This document shows, piece after piece, positions 23,911 through 36,490 of a stretch of 64,000 bases of DNA. Under the pieces are notes generated by a model. The model saw only the letters and a program-made list of their open reading frames with translations, did not search any database and was not told the origin of the DNA. Source of the stretch: Cristatella mucedo (lineage: Eukaryota > Bryozoa > Phylactolaemata > Cristatellidae); NCBI GenBank assembly GCA_009760855.2, contig WPIO01000081.1, positions 1,433,001-1,497,000 of the forward strand, given 5' to 3'. Within the stretch, counting starts at the first letter, position 1. Each line of letters starts with the position of its first letter. A program made the translations under genes and the position numbers.

Positions 23911-24309
23911 GGATATGCGTCAAGCGATCGTACCAGGTGAGGAAGGCCGTGTGGTTAGCTGGAAAAACATGTCACCGGCCCTCCGCAGCCATGTGTGGTG
24001 AGCACTAGAGTTCCAGTGAGCGCTAAAGCATCGGCTGTAAGGCGAGAAGCTACATTAATTAGTAAAACTTCAGGCTCGCACACCTGTAGTGATGCTTAGG
24101 TGAAAATAATAGACATTTATTTGTCGTGCTCTACTTGAGGGCTGTGGAAGAAGTTTCCAGGGATGCGAACTTTCAGTTTATAGGTCACAAGTTTCCAGAG
24201 GTGTTAAACTTTCAGTTTGCAGGCCATTGCCAAGCCATGAGGGACTTGTCAGTTGGACAAAAAAAGCATTTTCCTTTAAGCATATTAAGCATTTCAGTCC
24301 ATATTTAAG

Positions 24310-24435
24310 CATTTAAGCCTAAACGGCTTTTGGTGCGCATTCGTTAACCAAAAGACTTCGGTTCACGCAACAAAGAGAAAGTGGGAAGCACAGCAGAGTC
24401 AGGAGAGCAGTTGAGGTAGTGAGTAGCGTTGTTTC
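24310..24435 (-). mobile_element. LINE-B 3' fragment
   Basis: AAAGAGAAAGTGGGAAGCAC and AGTTGAGGTAGTGAGTAGCG match the LINE-B 3' region. Confidence 0.85.
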
Positions 24436-24509
24436 AATTGCTTGGGAATTGGGAATTTCAATTGCTTGGCAATGAAAGATGATCGGCCGCTTTGGACTGA
24501 CGACAGTGC

Positions 24510-25560
24510 TGACGACGAAGAACTTTCGCGACCTGTACCGCCGTCCGCGGCCGCGAAAGCAGTTCTTACGTCAACCACGACTCCAACCACGCGGTGACGC
24601 TCCAAGCGCGTGGACGCTCCAACCACGCGGCGACGCTCCAAGCGCCGCCGCCGCAGAGAGAGGGCTTCAATGCGGCTGCGGCTGGGCTGCAAAACTACTC
24701 GTGAAACACATTCCGACTGAACGCTTTCTCTCTCAGTCTCAACGAATGGACACATGCCGGAAGGGAATTGCAGTTAGCCTGCTCGTCGTCTGCTATTCGT
24801 TGGAAGATGGCCGCAGCGTGGGTTGCTAAGCCGTCTCGATGGCTGCAGCCAATGCAAGAGCGGGCCGTACTCTCGGCGCGGCTCCCTGTCGGCACGCTAT
24901 GCCGCCCAACGCTCGCCTGCAATTCGGCGTGCGGCCGAGAGGCGCAGCGAAAACACGGTGGGCACGCGGCCCGCGCGCGCGCGTGCGGACAGGCGCGACT
25001 GATAGTGTCTGGCGCTTTGCAAGCTACAGACGCGAAAAGCTCGCGGATGCGGACAAAGTTAGACCGGACCGACGCGGCCTTTCCTCCTCCGCTGCCCTGG
25101 GAAGTAATTTCGGCCAGTAACGAGCAGTCGGAGCGGCGGCGGCGGCGGCGGAGGCGGCGGCAGCAGCAGTAGCGTTCCGCTGCTGCTGGGGGACGCCGAG
25201 CTCTCGGTGCGCTTAAATAGAATCGAGCAAAAATAACGCCGCGTCAGCAGCACCGCTCTCCTTGGTCGCAAGTAATGGGCGTTTTTCTAGACGGCCGGCC
25301 TAGGACGGAGACGCCTAAAAGCCAGCGGCGCGAGGTGTCGGCGCTAAGCGTCTCCGATTCCATCGCCTCGGCGCTGCCGCATTCCGCTTCTGTCGTCTCC
25401 ACTAGCCCGCTATTAGCAAGCCGCCCAATTTTCTCGCGAAAGAGCCGCTTAAGCTAATCCAACGCGGGCTACGTGACCGAATGAGACCGAGGGCGTCGGT
25501 CGCGATCTTTGCATCGAGAAAGCGCCAGGCCGAGTGCACGCGACCGCTCAGTCGAGTTTC
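24510..25560. other. Long CpG-rich block, no gene recognised
   Basis: CpG-rich for about 1 kb, including a CGG-type run at 25129-25165 and two CAGCAG/CTGCTG clusters. Possible promoter or first exon of an unseen gene. Confidence 0.45.
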
Positions 25561-25639
25561 GCTGCAAATCGCGATCGACGTGAAACGCACCTGTATATTA
25601 CAGCATTCGGCTTGTCTTTGCGGTTCGTCTTTCGTGTCG

Positions 25640-25785
25640 ATGTACCTGCTATACTGTGCCTGCTGATTGCGAATGCTACCACCAAACAATTGGTAATGCT
25701 TTCTATGCAGCATCTGTAAAGTGCCTAGAAAAAGATTCAGTTATCTGAGGGTGCTATACAAATGTAGTACTATTATTAGTACCGT
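25640..25785 (+). mobile_element. LINE-A-like 3' tail, variant family
   Basis: TGCCTGCTGATTGCGAATGC, CAGCATCTGTAAAGTGCCTA, then a diverged hairpin AAAGATTCAGTTATCTGAGG and ATTATTA. The copy at 61375 shares the 5' part, so these form a separate subtype. Confidence 0.7.
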
Positions 25786-25914
25786 CTAGCGGTCTAAGAC
25801 TGGCAAGCTGCCTTACCGAAATGGCCGAGTTGGCAGTAATGGAGTTCCAGATGTTAATGAGGGCCACCGGTTTAACTACCAAAAAATTGCGAGACATGTC
25901 CGCATACTAACAGT

Positions 25915-26015
25915 AATATTAATAATAGAATTGTATAGCACCCGCAGAGAGCCGAATCTCTTTTCGGGCACTTTACTGATGCTGTAAGGAAAGCATTACC
26001 AAAGCACACGCGTGC
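25915..26015 (-). mobile_element. LINE-A-like 3' tail, variant
   Basis: Reverse hairpin GCAGAGAGCCGAATCTCTTT followed by CACTTTACTGATGCTGTAAG. Confidence 0.65.
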
Positions 26016-26439
26016 TGGTGTGTAATTTACTTCCTCCACTGGGAACTGTTACAAATGAGCTGTGGCGGGCCTCTATGCGGTAGTTTGCTAAGGCAGCCAG
26101 CGACGCCCTCCTAGCAGTGCTGCACCTTGCAGACGCGCTAAAAATACCCGCAACGCTGGCACCTGGAAGCAAGGCTGGCGAGGGGCAGATGCTGCCAAGA
26201 TGCACGCAAGTATTCCGACGGTCACTGAGTACGGCAGCTGCAAAAAATGCCCGTACCTTAATTTAACACGTCGTCTGTGTCCATAGCAACCACCAAGGGC
26301 TACAGGTACTCAGCTTTTGCCACACCTGCGATAGCTGCCACAGCAGTCCAAAGTGCGAGGGAGCGAGCGAGTGAGCGACGAGTCGTACACGAGTTAAAGA
26401 ATTTTAGGTCTATTAAGGGGTGTTTCTCCACAGAACTTC

Positions 26440-26612
26440 CTAAATAAATAGTAGCTGATTTTTCAGCCTCATTTGTATAGCACCAGAAGAACCTTAACGG
26501 CTTTCACCTCAGCTTTCGGATGACTATTAAAGATTTCCGACAGCAGGATTTGAACCCACGACCTCAGTCTTGAAGAGCAAGCACCTCGCCTCATGAGCTA
26601 TCACGGCCCAGT
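26440..26612 (-). mobile_element. SINE-B, minus orientation
   Basis: AATAAATAGTAGCTGATTTT tail, then the B box in reverse (GGATTTGAACCC) and an A-box end near 26590-26605. Confidence 0.85.
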
Positions 26613-27897
26613 AAATAGCAACTATTAGGCCCAAGCGGACACGGTGCGATTACTAGGAACCATTAAATCAGCTAAGACTTTACTGAATAAGGATACGCCC
26701 CCAAGTCTAATGGTCCACCTGGATAGTAATAATATAGTGCAAAAACGCTAACAACGGGAAATACGCGTAATAATAAAGCTGAATGTGTGGACTTACTAAC
26801 GCAGCTTTTATAGCTTATGAGTTTAATTTACTTATTATTGAAATGGCTGCTTGCTAGATCAGCTAGATTATTACCAAAGATATGCTATTCATCGTTCCTG
26901 AATTAAAACGATTAGAAACCGGTTATACCGAAATCTTTAATTAGATGGCACGCAAGCCTAAGCTCGATCCTATCCAGTCAGCTGTGCTCCGTTGTTCGAG
27001 CTGGGCAATAGTCCCTTTGGTCCAATAGTCAGTTCCAGTGGGCGTAGCTTATTAGCTAACGTACTTGAGACGTTCCCCGCACACACTGACGCTGGCTGTC
27101 AGTCAGTCTGGCCATCTTTCCCGATACTAAGCGGCTGCGCGAGATATATGTCACAGCAGCACCATAGCTATTGGACAAACGCGTTCATATACGCAAAGAC
27201 TCACTTTAAAACATATATCGCGTACAGGTAAGCGTGGGAAGCTAGACCGTAAACACCGGGTCAAGGTCACATGGGCCGGACACGCTCACAGACTGAACGC
27301 TCGTTTTAGGTGCACGGAAGGAGTTGAAAATCTTGACTGCCCAAACGCATACATAGTGAATTTATCTGTAATTAAAAAATCTCTCACATTGCTGTATCTT
27401 CAATAGATCGAGAAAGCCCAGCTGCCTCGTTAATCGCATTCAAAATCGACGATTGCTTTGGATTCGGACAGTCGTGGTCACGTATAAAACAATTTTCCTT
27501 ACGCAATTGATCGAGCGCGTTCAAAATTTTGTGCGTGTTTTGACCTCAGCCGACTTATCGGATGGAGCCGTCATCTGATCAGTTGGGCCATTAGCACCAG
27601 CTATTCGATTATCGCGCTGTCACAGTCACTCTCTAAGACAGCGAGCTTAATCAAATTCGCTCACTTTTCCCGCGCGGTAATGAAATTCCTGTTGAAAGCA
27701 AACCCGACGTGCCGGAGTGTACCGCAGGGCTCCCCCTTTCAGGAGGGCAGCGCATTACTAAAGTGGTCTGCCGCCCGCAGGGCTGGGTGTTCGTGGAATG
27801 GCTAGGTAAGGCAGGCGCTCCCATCGAGACTTTTCGCTCTTTCTAAAGAATTTTCTCTCCACGCCCCTGTCTATGGACGCCCAGGAATACGTTCACC
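26613..27897. other. No gene recognised
   Basis: Unique-looking, moderately AT-rich sequence. Scattered short frames only. Confidence 0.5.
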
Positions 27898-28101
27898 TTA
27901 ATTGAGCCAGTGCGGCACGCGGATGTGCTCGGGCACGCCGCGCCGCTCGCACACTCGTTGCGCCGTCGCGTCGCGCTCGTATCGCTGTCGCGCCAGGCCG
28001 CGAACTCTCCGGAACGACCGCTCGCGTTCAGAAGCGCCGGTGAGCAGCAGAAAAGCGGCCGCCGCCTTCGCTCCGGTTACGATGTCGTGTGCCAGTTGCA
28101 T
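27898..28101 (-). CDS. Candidate exon, unrecognised 67-residue frame
   Basis: On the minus strand an ATG at 28101 opens 67 codons ending in TAA at 27898. The product starts MQLAHDIVTGAKAAAAFLLL, continues TGASERERSFRRVRGLARQR and ends GVPEHIRVPHWLN. The segment is GC-rich with high GC at third positions, whereas the DNA at 28100-29100 is AT-rich; such an island suggests coding selection. A CAG two bases before the ATG could also be a splice acceptor, so the ATG may be internal. The protein is basic with a short hydrophobic N-terminal helix. I recognise no family. The overlapping + strand frame is less protein-like. It could also be a chance opening in a small CpG-rich patch. Confidence 0.33.
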   Translation of the reverse strand: MQLAHDIVTGAKAAAAFLLLTGASERERSFRRVRGLARQRYERDATAQRVCERRGVPEHIRVPHWLN

Positions 28102-28214
28102 GCCTGGTTTGATACACGATGCCGAAGGTTTGTTTTCCTATGCTAGTCATCGCAGTACTCCTTTTGTATTAAAAAAAAATGATTCACTTAATTTGACTGG
28201 CTTCCTGTCTTAAA

Positions 28215-29190
28215 AGTCAGCTACTATTATGCCAAGGTGAAATAAATCTTGCATTGTACGACTGTCGAGGAAGTAACGATATTACATCCAGTTTCACCGT
28301 ACATTAAAATGCAATCGCTGTTATCTCACAATAGTAATATAAGTCTTATTTAAATTAAATTAAATAGTAATCCTGAAATACAGTCGGCCTAAAATGCATT
28401 TAAATTTTAAGGTTCGCAACTTGCATAAAAATGAGCTAGTGAAGCCTATACCATGAATAGTTTAGTGCGTATTGATGCAAAACATGAACATTAAATTTGA
28501 TTATTTTTGCAGTATATGTAAAGCGTAAACTGTGGCGGTTGAGAAGACTTCATTATTATTTGATCAAAAGTTTCCTATAATTAGTATATGACATAAGAAA
28601 ATAATAAATTCAAAAAGGGAATAGAGAATTTATATCCATCATTATTAATTAATGGTTTCTGCATATACATGGGAGAAAAATGGCACAATGGCAGATTGAC
28701 AGTATTGCATCCAGCTCTACTTGCATTCAGCCATTGAGAAAACCGTTCCTCAGACTCATAAAGGATCTTTTACATTATAAATACAGACTCGGCTAATAAG
28801 ACGTCATCTGGGCATAGAGCCTGGTCCGTTTCTGCTATGAGCACAATTCACATAGCAGGCTATTCAACATAGTCACTAGCGTCCGTTTTTATTTACGTTG
28901 AATAAGCACGTTTTGTGACATCTTTTCTGTTTATAGTTCCTCTCTAAAACGTAAGCACTAAACCATAAGCCATACAAGCTAAATCATAAGCCCAAAAACG
29001 CAAACAAGTAGAAAATATATCTACTAAACCGTTGACTCAAAAAAATTCAACCCCTAAACTCTACATCTCCAATTCTAACCGTAAGCTAAAAAGATAGATC
29101 TATGACGTGTTTATTTTAACGTACATATGAATGGACGCTGGTGAAAATGTTGAACAGCCCGCTATGGGCACAGTGCCCGTAGCAGAAACT
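28215..29190. other. AT-rich DNA, no gene recognised
   Basis: Among the most AT-rich stretches of the window; no open frames or repeats identified. Confidence 0.55.
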
Positions 29191-29199
29191 GCCATGGCT

Positions 29200-29290
29200 T
29201 TATTCAGCAAATATAAAGCGCATAGACAGAGATTGAGTTCTCTGAGGGAGCTTTATCAAGTGCATTATTATTGTTATTATTATTTATGTC
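29200..29290 (+). mobile_element. LINE-A 3' tail fragment
   Basis: AGAGATTGAGTTCTCTGAGG hairpin and CAAGTGCATTATTATTG tail. Confidence 0.85.
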
Positions 29291-30294
29291 CAAACGAGGC
29301 CACATTAGCCGACAGGCTAGACGCATGAAATAAAATTCGTGCAGATGGAGCACGTCACGGAGATGGTCCACAGAAGAATGTTCTAGTCGTATCAAAGTCA
29401 GTGATACTGATGATAGATGCTGCTGCTGTGACTGAAGACAATCTTGCGTTGCATCCTGATAAAAATGAAGCAACGAAGGCTGTTGCAGAAATTCGTTGAC
29501 GAACCGTGACAATCGTGGCGAAATCTCGACACATAATCCGACAAAGCGCAGCTAGAGTTTCATCAGAGGCAGCCAGCCATCTTTCTGAATATACGGCTTC
29601 TCAATGAACCGTTCAGCGACTAAGAAAGTGACACGCTGTTCCATGCTTTGCGGTGAATTCTGTAGGTGATATCAGCATTCCTGGTCCGCTTAAACAGACT
29701 GCGAGACGAGGGCCCTGCAGACGAGCGCGAGACGAGGGTCCTGCAGACGCGTGCGGTGAGGAGAGAGGAGACGCAGGTCTAAGCTGAGAGTCTGTGAAAA
29801 GGTTACTGGAGATGTCCGAGCAGTGCCTTATTAAAGCAGGCAGCCCACGTAGCCAGCTGGTGGCCAAAGGCTGTGCTCTGGAGCGCCTGCTCCGCGCGGC
29901 TGTCGGACACCCCGGATGAGATTGAGGACACTCTTTGCCTGTATGTCACGTATTATGTATTTTGCATTTTGAATGTCACGCTGTGCGGTACTTTTAACAT
30001 CAGTGCTATCTTTTCCGGTTGTGTTTTCGTTGTTGTCCCGCTTAGGTCGCGACCTTAAGATCGCGAACGGAATGCGGCTTGATGCTCATGCAATGGCCAT
30101 TTCATGGCTCTTAGATGCCTGCTTGTCGACCAGCCACTGAATTGTAGCCTTTGATCTAGGCGGCTGCCCTTTTATGTCTGTCCATGACCTTGTCCTACGA
30201 TGCGCATTTTTATTGCTGGGTCCTTTGATAACGATATGCATGTAAGAGCTGAGGTAAGAGTGCTAGGTTGGCGAAGAGCGTGCCGACTATAATA

Positions 30295-30435
30295 ATGCCA
30301 GCCAATTTAGCAGCCTCTTTTTTTATACCGACAGAAGTGCCTTTACGGCTGTCACCACCGGTTGCAGCGGCGATAGAGGATCGCCCACCACAGCAGGATT
30401 CGAACCCGCGACCTTGTGCCATTATGGCTTACCGT
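30295..30435 (-). mobile_element. SINE-B, minus orientation
   Basis: CAGCCTCTTTTTTTATACCG, GGATCGCCCACCACAGCAGG, reverse B box GGATTCGAACCC. The A-box end is lost. Confidence 0.88.
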
Positions 30436-30479
30436 GGACCCAGCGAGGGTGAAATTGAAATACAACTTTTGAGGCCGTC

Positions 30480-31320
30480 GTGGGTGCCAGGATTTGTGCC
30501 GGAGTGAGCCGTTGAGCGTAAATCGTTTATAGGCGCGCATCGTCGGTGCGCTATTCATCGAACGTGGGCGGATGAGCTGGCGCGCTGCGTCGTCAAGGAT
30601 TGATGAAGGTGATCAAACGGCGCGTCGCTCCATTCAGAGTGCGGAGCAGAATCTGCGGCGACAAGCGGAGTGCAGCAAAGCAGCGACAGTCCCGCCAAAT
30701 GGACGCACGAGACGTGGGGCGCGTCCGCGATACTCGCGGACGTGAGGCGCAGAGACGAGATGAGACGCTACTGTGAGCGGCTTCTGCGCGGACCGCGTCC
30801 AGGTCCGACGAAGAGGCAAAAGCGACCGCAAGACCAAATAGGATCGGTCGGCAGTCGACGGCGGCCGAGCGACAGCACCATCTGTCTCTCGCAGCGCCAT
30901 CTGTTTGCGGCGGACGCGATTCGCTAGCGTAGCACTCGCTGCCGCCACCCGCCAGCAGCCACAATCTGGACTCGTCGCGCAGCGCCGCGCCACGAGCGCC
31001 GGCAGCAGGCGCGCGCGGGCGTCGAACGACGGCGGAGAAACGCCACGCCGGCATCTCGGTAGTTGACGTCATGCGCAAGACGAAGACGGCCGGGCGTCGG
31101 CCAATTCCTTTGCTGGCGCGCCTCGGCTACAGCCGAGACCGAGCGGCATTTGCGCAGCAGCTTCGGCCGCGCGCCAGGAGCAACGCGGCGCACGGGGCGC
31201 CACAGCGTGGCTTGGCGAGAGGTGGTCTTCAAGGCCGCTGCCGTCGCCGCCCTTGGTCTTGATGGGCGGCGCTGCGGTCGGCGGCACCTTCCAACGCGCG
31301 CTTGACTGGAGCGCCAACTT
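30480..31320. other. CpG-rich block, no gene recognised
   Basis: Open on both strands in several frames because stops are rare in GC-rich DNA; products are Arg/Ala-rich with no motif. Confidence 0.45.
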
Positions 31321-31484
31321 TCTCTCGACATTTCTTCTGTATCCGTTTCACCTTTTTTTCACTCATCCCTTTTCATATCCCTTTCACTCGCTCCCTCTTT
31401 CTGTTCCGAAGCTTTCTAACTGGCCCACTATCTTACGCTCTCTCTCTCTCTCTCACACACTCTCTACGTCATGAACCCGCCTAA

Positions 31485-31620
31485 CTGGTTTGGCCCAGTG
31501 GTTAAGGTGCTTGCCCCGACCGAGGTCAAGGTGAATGAATGTCTTTGATGGCCAAGGTCGTGGGCTCGAGCCCTGTGCTATATGTGAAGCATCTGAATTA
31601 AGTTGAAATAATTTAACTAG
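31485..31620 (+). mobile_element. SINE-A, long-arm subtype
   Basis: A box TGGCCCAGTGGTTAAGGTGC and B box GGGCTCGAGCCC, separated by an extra block of about 30 bp (AAGGTGAATGAATGTCTTTG) absent from the copy at 6775. The tail hairpin is decayed. Confidence 0.88.
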
Positions 31621-31629
31621 CTCATTAAC

Positions 31630-32310
31630 TCTTGTCTCAGAATGGTTACTGTAATTCCCTTTTGGTTGGGCTACCAAAAAAAGCAACTAGGCCACTGCAA
31701 AAGGCTATGAGTATGATAGTAAGGCTAGTTTACAAGCCCCAGCGGTTTGATCACGTGTCTCCTTTGCGAAAGGAGCTAGGATGCCTGCAGGTTGATCGAC
31801 GAATACAGAGCGAAGTTCTTACGCTGACTCACAAAGGCCGCCACGTCTTGGCTCCTACATACCTACCTGAACTGCTGCACCAGTTTCAGCCTCCTCGTGC
31901 CCTCAGGTCCTGTGTGGACAATAAATTAGCTTTTCCATTCCTCCGCTTAAAGATCGTTGGTGACTGAAGCTTTAGCCATGCAGGCCTTAGGCTGCGGAAC
32001 TCGCTTCCGAAATTCTTACGCAGCGACAACTACTCTCCTGCTGCCGAATATGGCTCATCCTTTTCAGTGATCCTAAGCTGCTACTTCCATGCTACTCACT
32101 AGCTCAACTACTCTCCTGACTCTGCTATGCTTCCAACTTTCTCTCTGTTGCGTGAGATGAAGTCTGTTGGCTACCGAATGCGTACCGAAAGCCGCTTAGG
32201 CTGTGAGTGCGCTTTACAAAACTCTCATGGGTACCACCCACGTAGTCTTTATGGTTTTGTGGAGTTACAGACAGAGATACATTACAATACATTACATCAC
32301 AAATTCTCGT
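31630..32310 (+). mobile_element. LINE-B 3' end, fairly intact
   Basis: Frame 31632-31967 reads NGYCNSLLVGLPKKATRPLQ, SMIVRLVYKPQRFDHVSPL, LAPTYLPELLHQFQPPRALR and then frameshifts. The tail has CCGCTTAGGCTGTGAGTG and ends in ATTACA-type repeats near 32290. Confidence 0.92.
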
Positions 32311-32460
32311 AGGGCAATATACAAATAAATTATATTATTTTTGTATATTAATACGTCTCCCACTGTCTCTTCCTTGCCCCCGTCTGACTTTCCAACTCTC
32401 TGAGTCTCTTCTGAAACTTCTTCACAATTTTCCTATATGGTTCTGTCTTTCTATACACGT

Positions 32461-33365
<905 letters not shown>

Positions 33366-33448
33366 AAACGGCTGCAGAACGTGCGGCGACATTGCGTGCG
33401 TTTGGGGCGAATGAAACTCAGTAAAATCACCTACTCGCAGTAACTCAA

Positions 33449-33484
33449 TCTAGGTCGCGCTAGCTTGGTCTAGCGCGACCTAGA
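33449..33484. repeat. Perfect 15-bp inverted repeat
   Basis: TCTAGGTCGCGCTAG, a 6-base loop CTTGGT, then the exact reverse complement of the first arm. Confidence 0.97.
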
Positions 33485-34499
33485 GTACGCTATCTTACCC
33501 TAGTGAACTGGCGACCTCTTGCGTATGGTGAGTAGGAAAAGCGACGGAAACGCTGCGGGCAAGGTTAGACCTGCTCATCGCGCGCCCAGTGCAGTGAACT
33601 GGCACCCAGCAGAGGGCTGCCCCGTGCCGCTAGAGCTGTAGTGGAATCGTCAACCTCCTCACCGAGGGCGACAACGTTAGGTCGGACCCCGGCTCGGAAA
33701 AAGCACTGAAAAATGCACTGGCAAGCCCAAGGCGCAGGGAGTTGGACAAGTAGACTGGGGCATTAATAAAAACAACGCATCGCTCTTAGCCTCAGTCACG
33801 ACGTCTACAGGTTCGCAGCACGCGGCTACGAGAAAGAGAATTTGTTTGACTCCAATAGACCAAAGGCCATAGGGAAGGGTCACGTTTTTAGCACCTTGTT
33901 TTATGTCAAAACAGGGTGTGACAGTATGTGGCAGTCGATAGTGAGCTCCAAGGTTCGGTAGCATCCTAGCTGATGGAGAAACCTCCACGACATTTGAAGT
34001 AAATTGAGGGCGAAATTAATCAACCAAATTAAGGAAACCGGCTATTACAACGAGAGGCTTGATATCGTAATAATTCAGATAGGTTGGCCGGAGACAGACA
34101 ATAGAGTGACCTAGAGGCAGAATCTCGCAGTCGTACGTGCTTGCTAGCCGCATATTGGCGAGCACTAGTAGTAGCTGCGACGTTAACGGCAGATAAGCCT
34201 TGCAATTGTTTGCACCAACTGTGAGAATTTATTGCACAGGGTTATTGCAGGATGATATGGTGGATGCATGGGCTAGTTTGTAAAGCTGTATAATTATCCT
34301 ACCGACGCCAAATTTTTGTAAAGCTATTTAGGTTCAAGTTGTCAGACTCGACGGTAGATTTGATATGTTCATCCAGCGATACGCGATTTTTGAAGAGGAC
34401 ACCCAGACTGCGAGTGGAGGTGATGGGGACATATTGACAGAGCCGATTTGAAGAGGCTGGCTTTCAGTTTCTCAGCAACACTTGGTTCACCCATAGTTA

Positions 34500-35350
34500 T
34501 TTTAACAATAACAAGTTTGTATAGCGCCCTGAGAGAACCCAATCTCTTGCTAAGCACTCTGCGTATGCTGTAAAGGAAGCATGATCATATGGCGAGTAAT
34601 AGCATGCACAATGTCAACAAGGATAACATGGTTAGAGTTGACATGCTGAGGGTCAGCATGCAAATTTCGTTAGCGACAGCATGCACGTTGTCATCAAGTA
34701 AAGCCAAACAAATTACGAATCACATAATATGGATCCACTAAATGCTGTGAGAAGCAGGTGCGTGTTTTGCTTTTTCTAAATGTCGCCAAGTAAGGGGCTG
34801 TCGTGACGTCATTCGGGAGTGAGTTCCAGACTTTGGGAGCATACGAGCTAAAATCACGGTCTCCAAGGATTTTAAGTTCGTACGAGGTCTAGCTGAATGG
34901 TTTTATTAAGAAAAGTGGGTTGTTCAATACCTAGTCTGGTGGGGCAGTAGTTCTGATAGGTAGACTGGAGCAAGAGAATGGAGGGACCTAAAAGTGACGG
35001 ACAGAACCTTGAAACCGATGCGTTGCTTGAATGGTAGCCAGTGCAGGTCTCCGAGAAGAGGTGTGACGTGCCAACTGCGACGCTCACGACAGACAAGCCT
35101 AGCTGCCGAGTTTTGCACCAACTGTAGGCACCTGATTGCACTCGAAGGTAGACCAACAAGCAATGAGTTGCAGAGTTCTAGACGGGATGTTACAAATGCA
35201 TGTACAAATTTTGATTTAGTGTCTCCGCGTAAACTGGCCCGTATGTTTTAGTAATGTTGCGTAGCTGAAAGCAGACAGCCTTAACTGTGGTGTTGATGCG
35301 GTCCTCTGGTGCAAGGTCACTTCGGAACAGGATACCTAATTAGTAAGTTT
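34500..35350 (-). mobile_element. LINE-A 3' end, minus orientation
   Basis: Tail hairpin at 34525-34550, 3' UTR, then coding frame 35163-34924: [40 protein letters not shown]. The coding part continues with decay to about 35350. Confidence 0.92.
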
Positions 35351-36259
35351 TTTTATCGTAATTGAATTTCGTAAAGTTTACTTCCATCCAAATGCAAATG
35401 TCAGCCATGTATGCTGTTAGCGAGCTGTGCAGTTTTGACATTGACCCATAGGACAGTGAAGGTTCAAAGCAAGCGTGAAGCGCCGTGGGCGTTGTCTGCT
35501 TCAAGAAATGACAGCCCAGATTGTGCTGGGTGATAGCACCGGCAAAGAAAGAATTTTAATACGTTTTGGAAAAAGTGGACCTGAAGTGAAATTTTGGAGC
35601 ACTCCTTTCTTAAAAGGCTCACTGAAAGACCGGTTTACTTTGACATCTATTTACTAAATTATACCACGTAAGGTGTTATAAGACAGTGCCTGTGATACCT
35701 AGGTCAGGCGACAGGCTCTAAATAATTGCCAGTAGAATTAGCCAAAAAAAGCCTAGGAACTCTATTTAGGTCTGAATTACTGAGAAACTCGTTACATAAT
35801 CTTAGTAAAGCTGAATCTGAAGAGTAATTAGCTTTAAAACCTTATTGTACTTGCGTGCTAGATTTTCTTTACTTCAGATATAAGGATTTATCTGTTCCCT
35901 CACTATTCGTTCCACTGTCTTTAATTCGAAGAGCTGTCAGAAGACTGTGCGGAAGTTTCTTAAATTACTCTGGTCTAGTGTTGACCTCCTAATAAGTATC
36001 GCGACAACCACTTCTTTTGAAATGTGTTTGGAAAACCAGCAGCTAAAAGCTGACTTTCAAAGTTAACTATGCATGGCAGAAGCTAATCTAGGCATCCCAC
36101 ACGGAGAACAGTGGGTGCAAGGGCTAAAGGGCAAAAGGCAGTCGTCTTATTGTTAGTGACGCACTTCCTGATCATCGCATCGAGGGCAGGCTGAAAGGTA
36201 GACTTGGAGGAAGATCAAGAAACAGAAGACGTCATCTTGCTTACTAAATCTGTGATTGA

Positions 36260-36490
36260 GTAAACCTTTCTGATAAGGAAGCTAACAAAAATTGGCTTGA
36301 GCATCACAATGGTCGTTCGGTACGGTGCCAACTTGAGCAGGATTAAGGAAATATTTGACAGTCGACGTCGTAGTGACGTTTGGATAGCGCATCTTTGATT
36401 TCACAATGCTCTCACAGAAGCCAGGTAGAATTTGACCCTTCCGTGGTGGTTTGGTACGGCCTACATTAAATCGGACATGCACTCTCATTC
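36260..36490 (-). mobile_element. LINE-A linker fragment
   Basis: Minus frame CESIVKSKMRYPNVTTTSTV and KYFLNPAQVGTVP resembles the minus-strand LINE-A linker near 46180-46290. The 900 bp between this and 35350 is unassigned and may be the decayed middle of the same copy. Confidence 0.55.

Noticed and set aside
24747-24829. Signal-peptide-like start MDTCRKGIAVSLLVVCYSL
   Set aside because: It ends in a stop after 27 residues, the possible GTGGGT donor is weak and no in-phase second exon was found.
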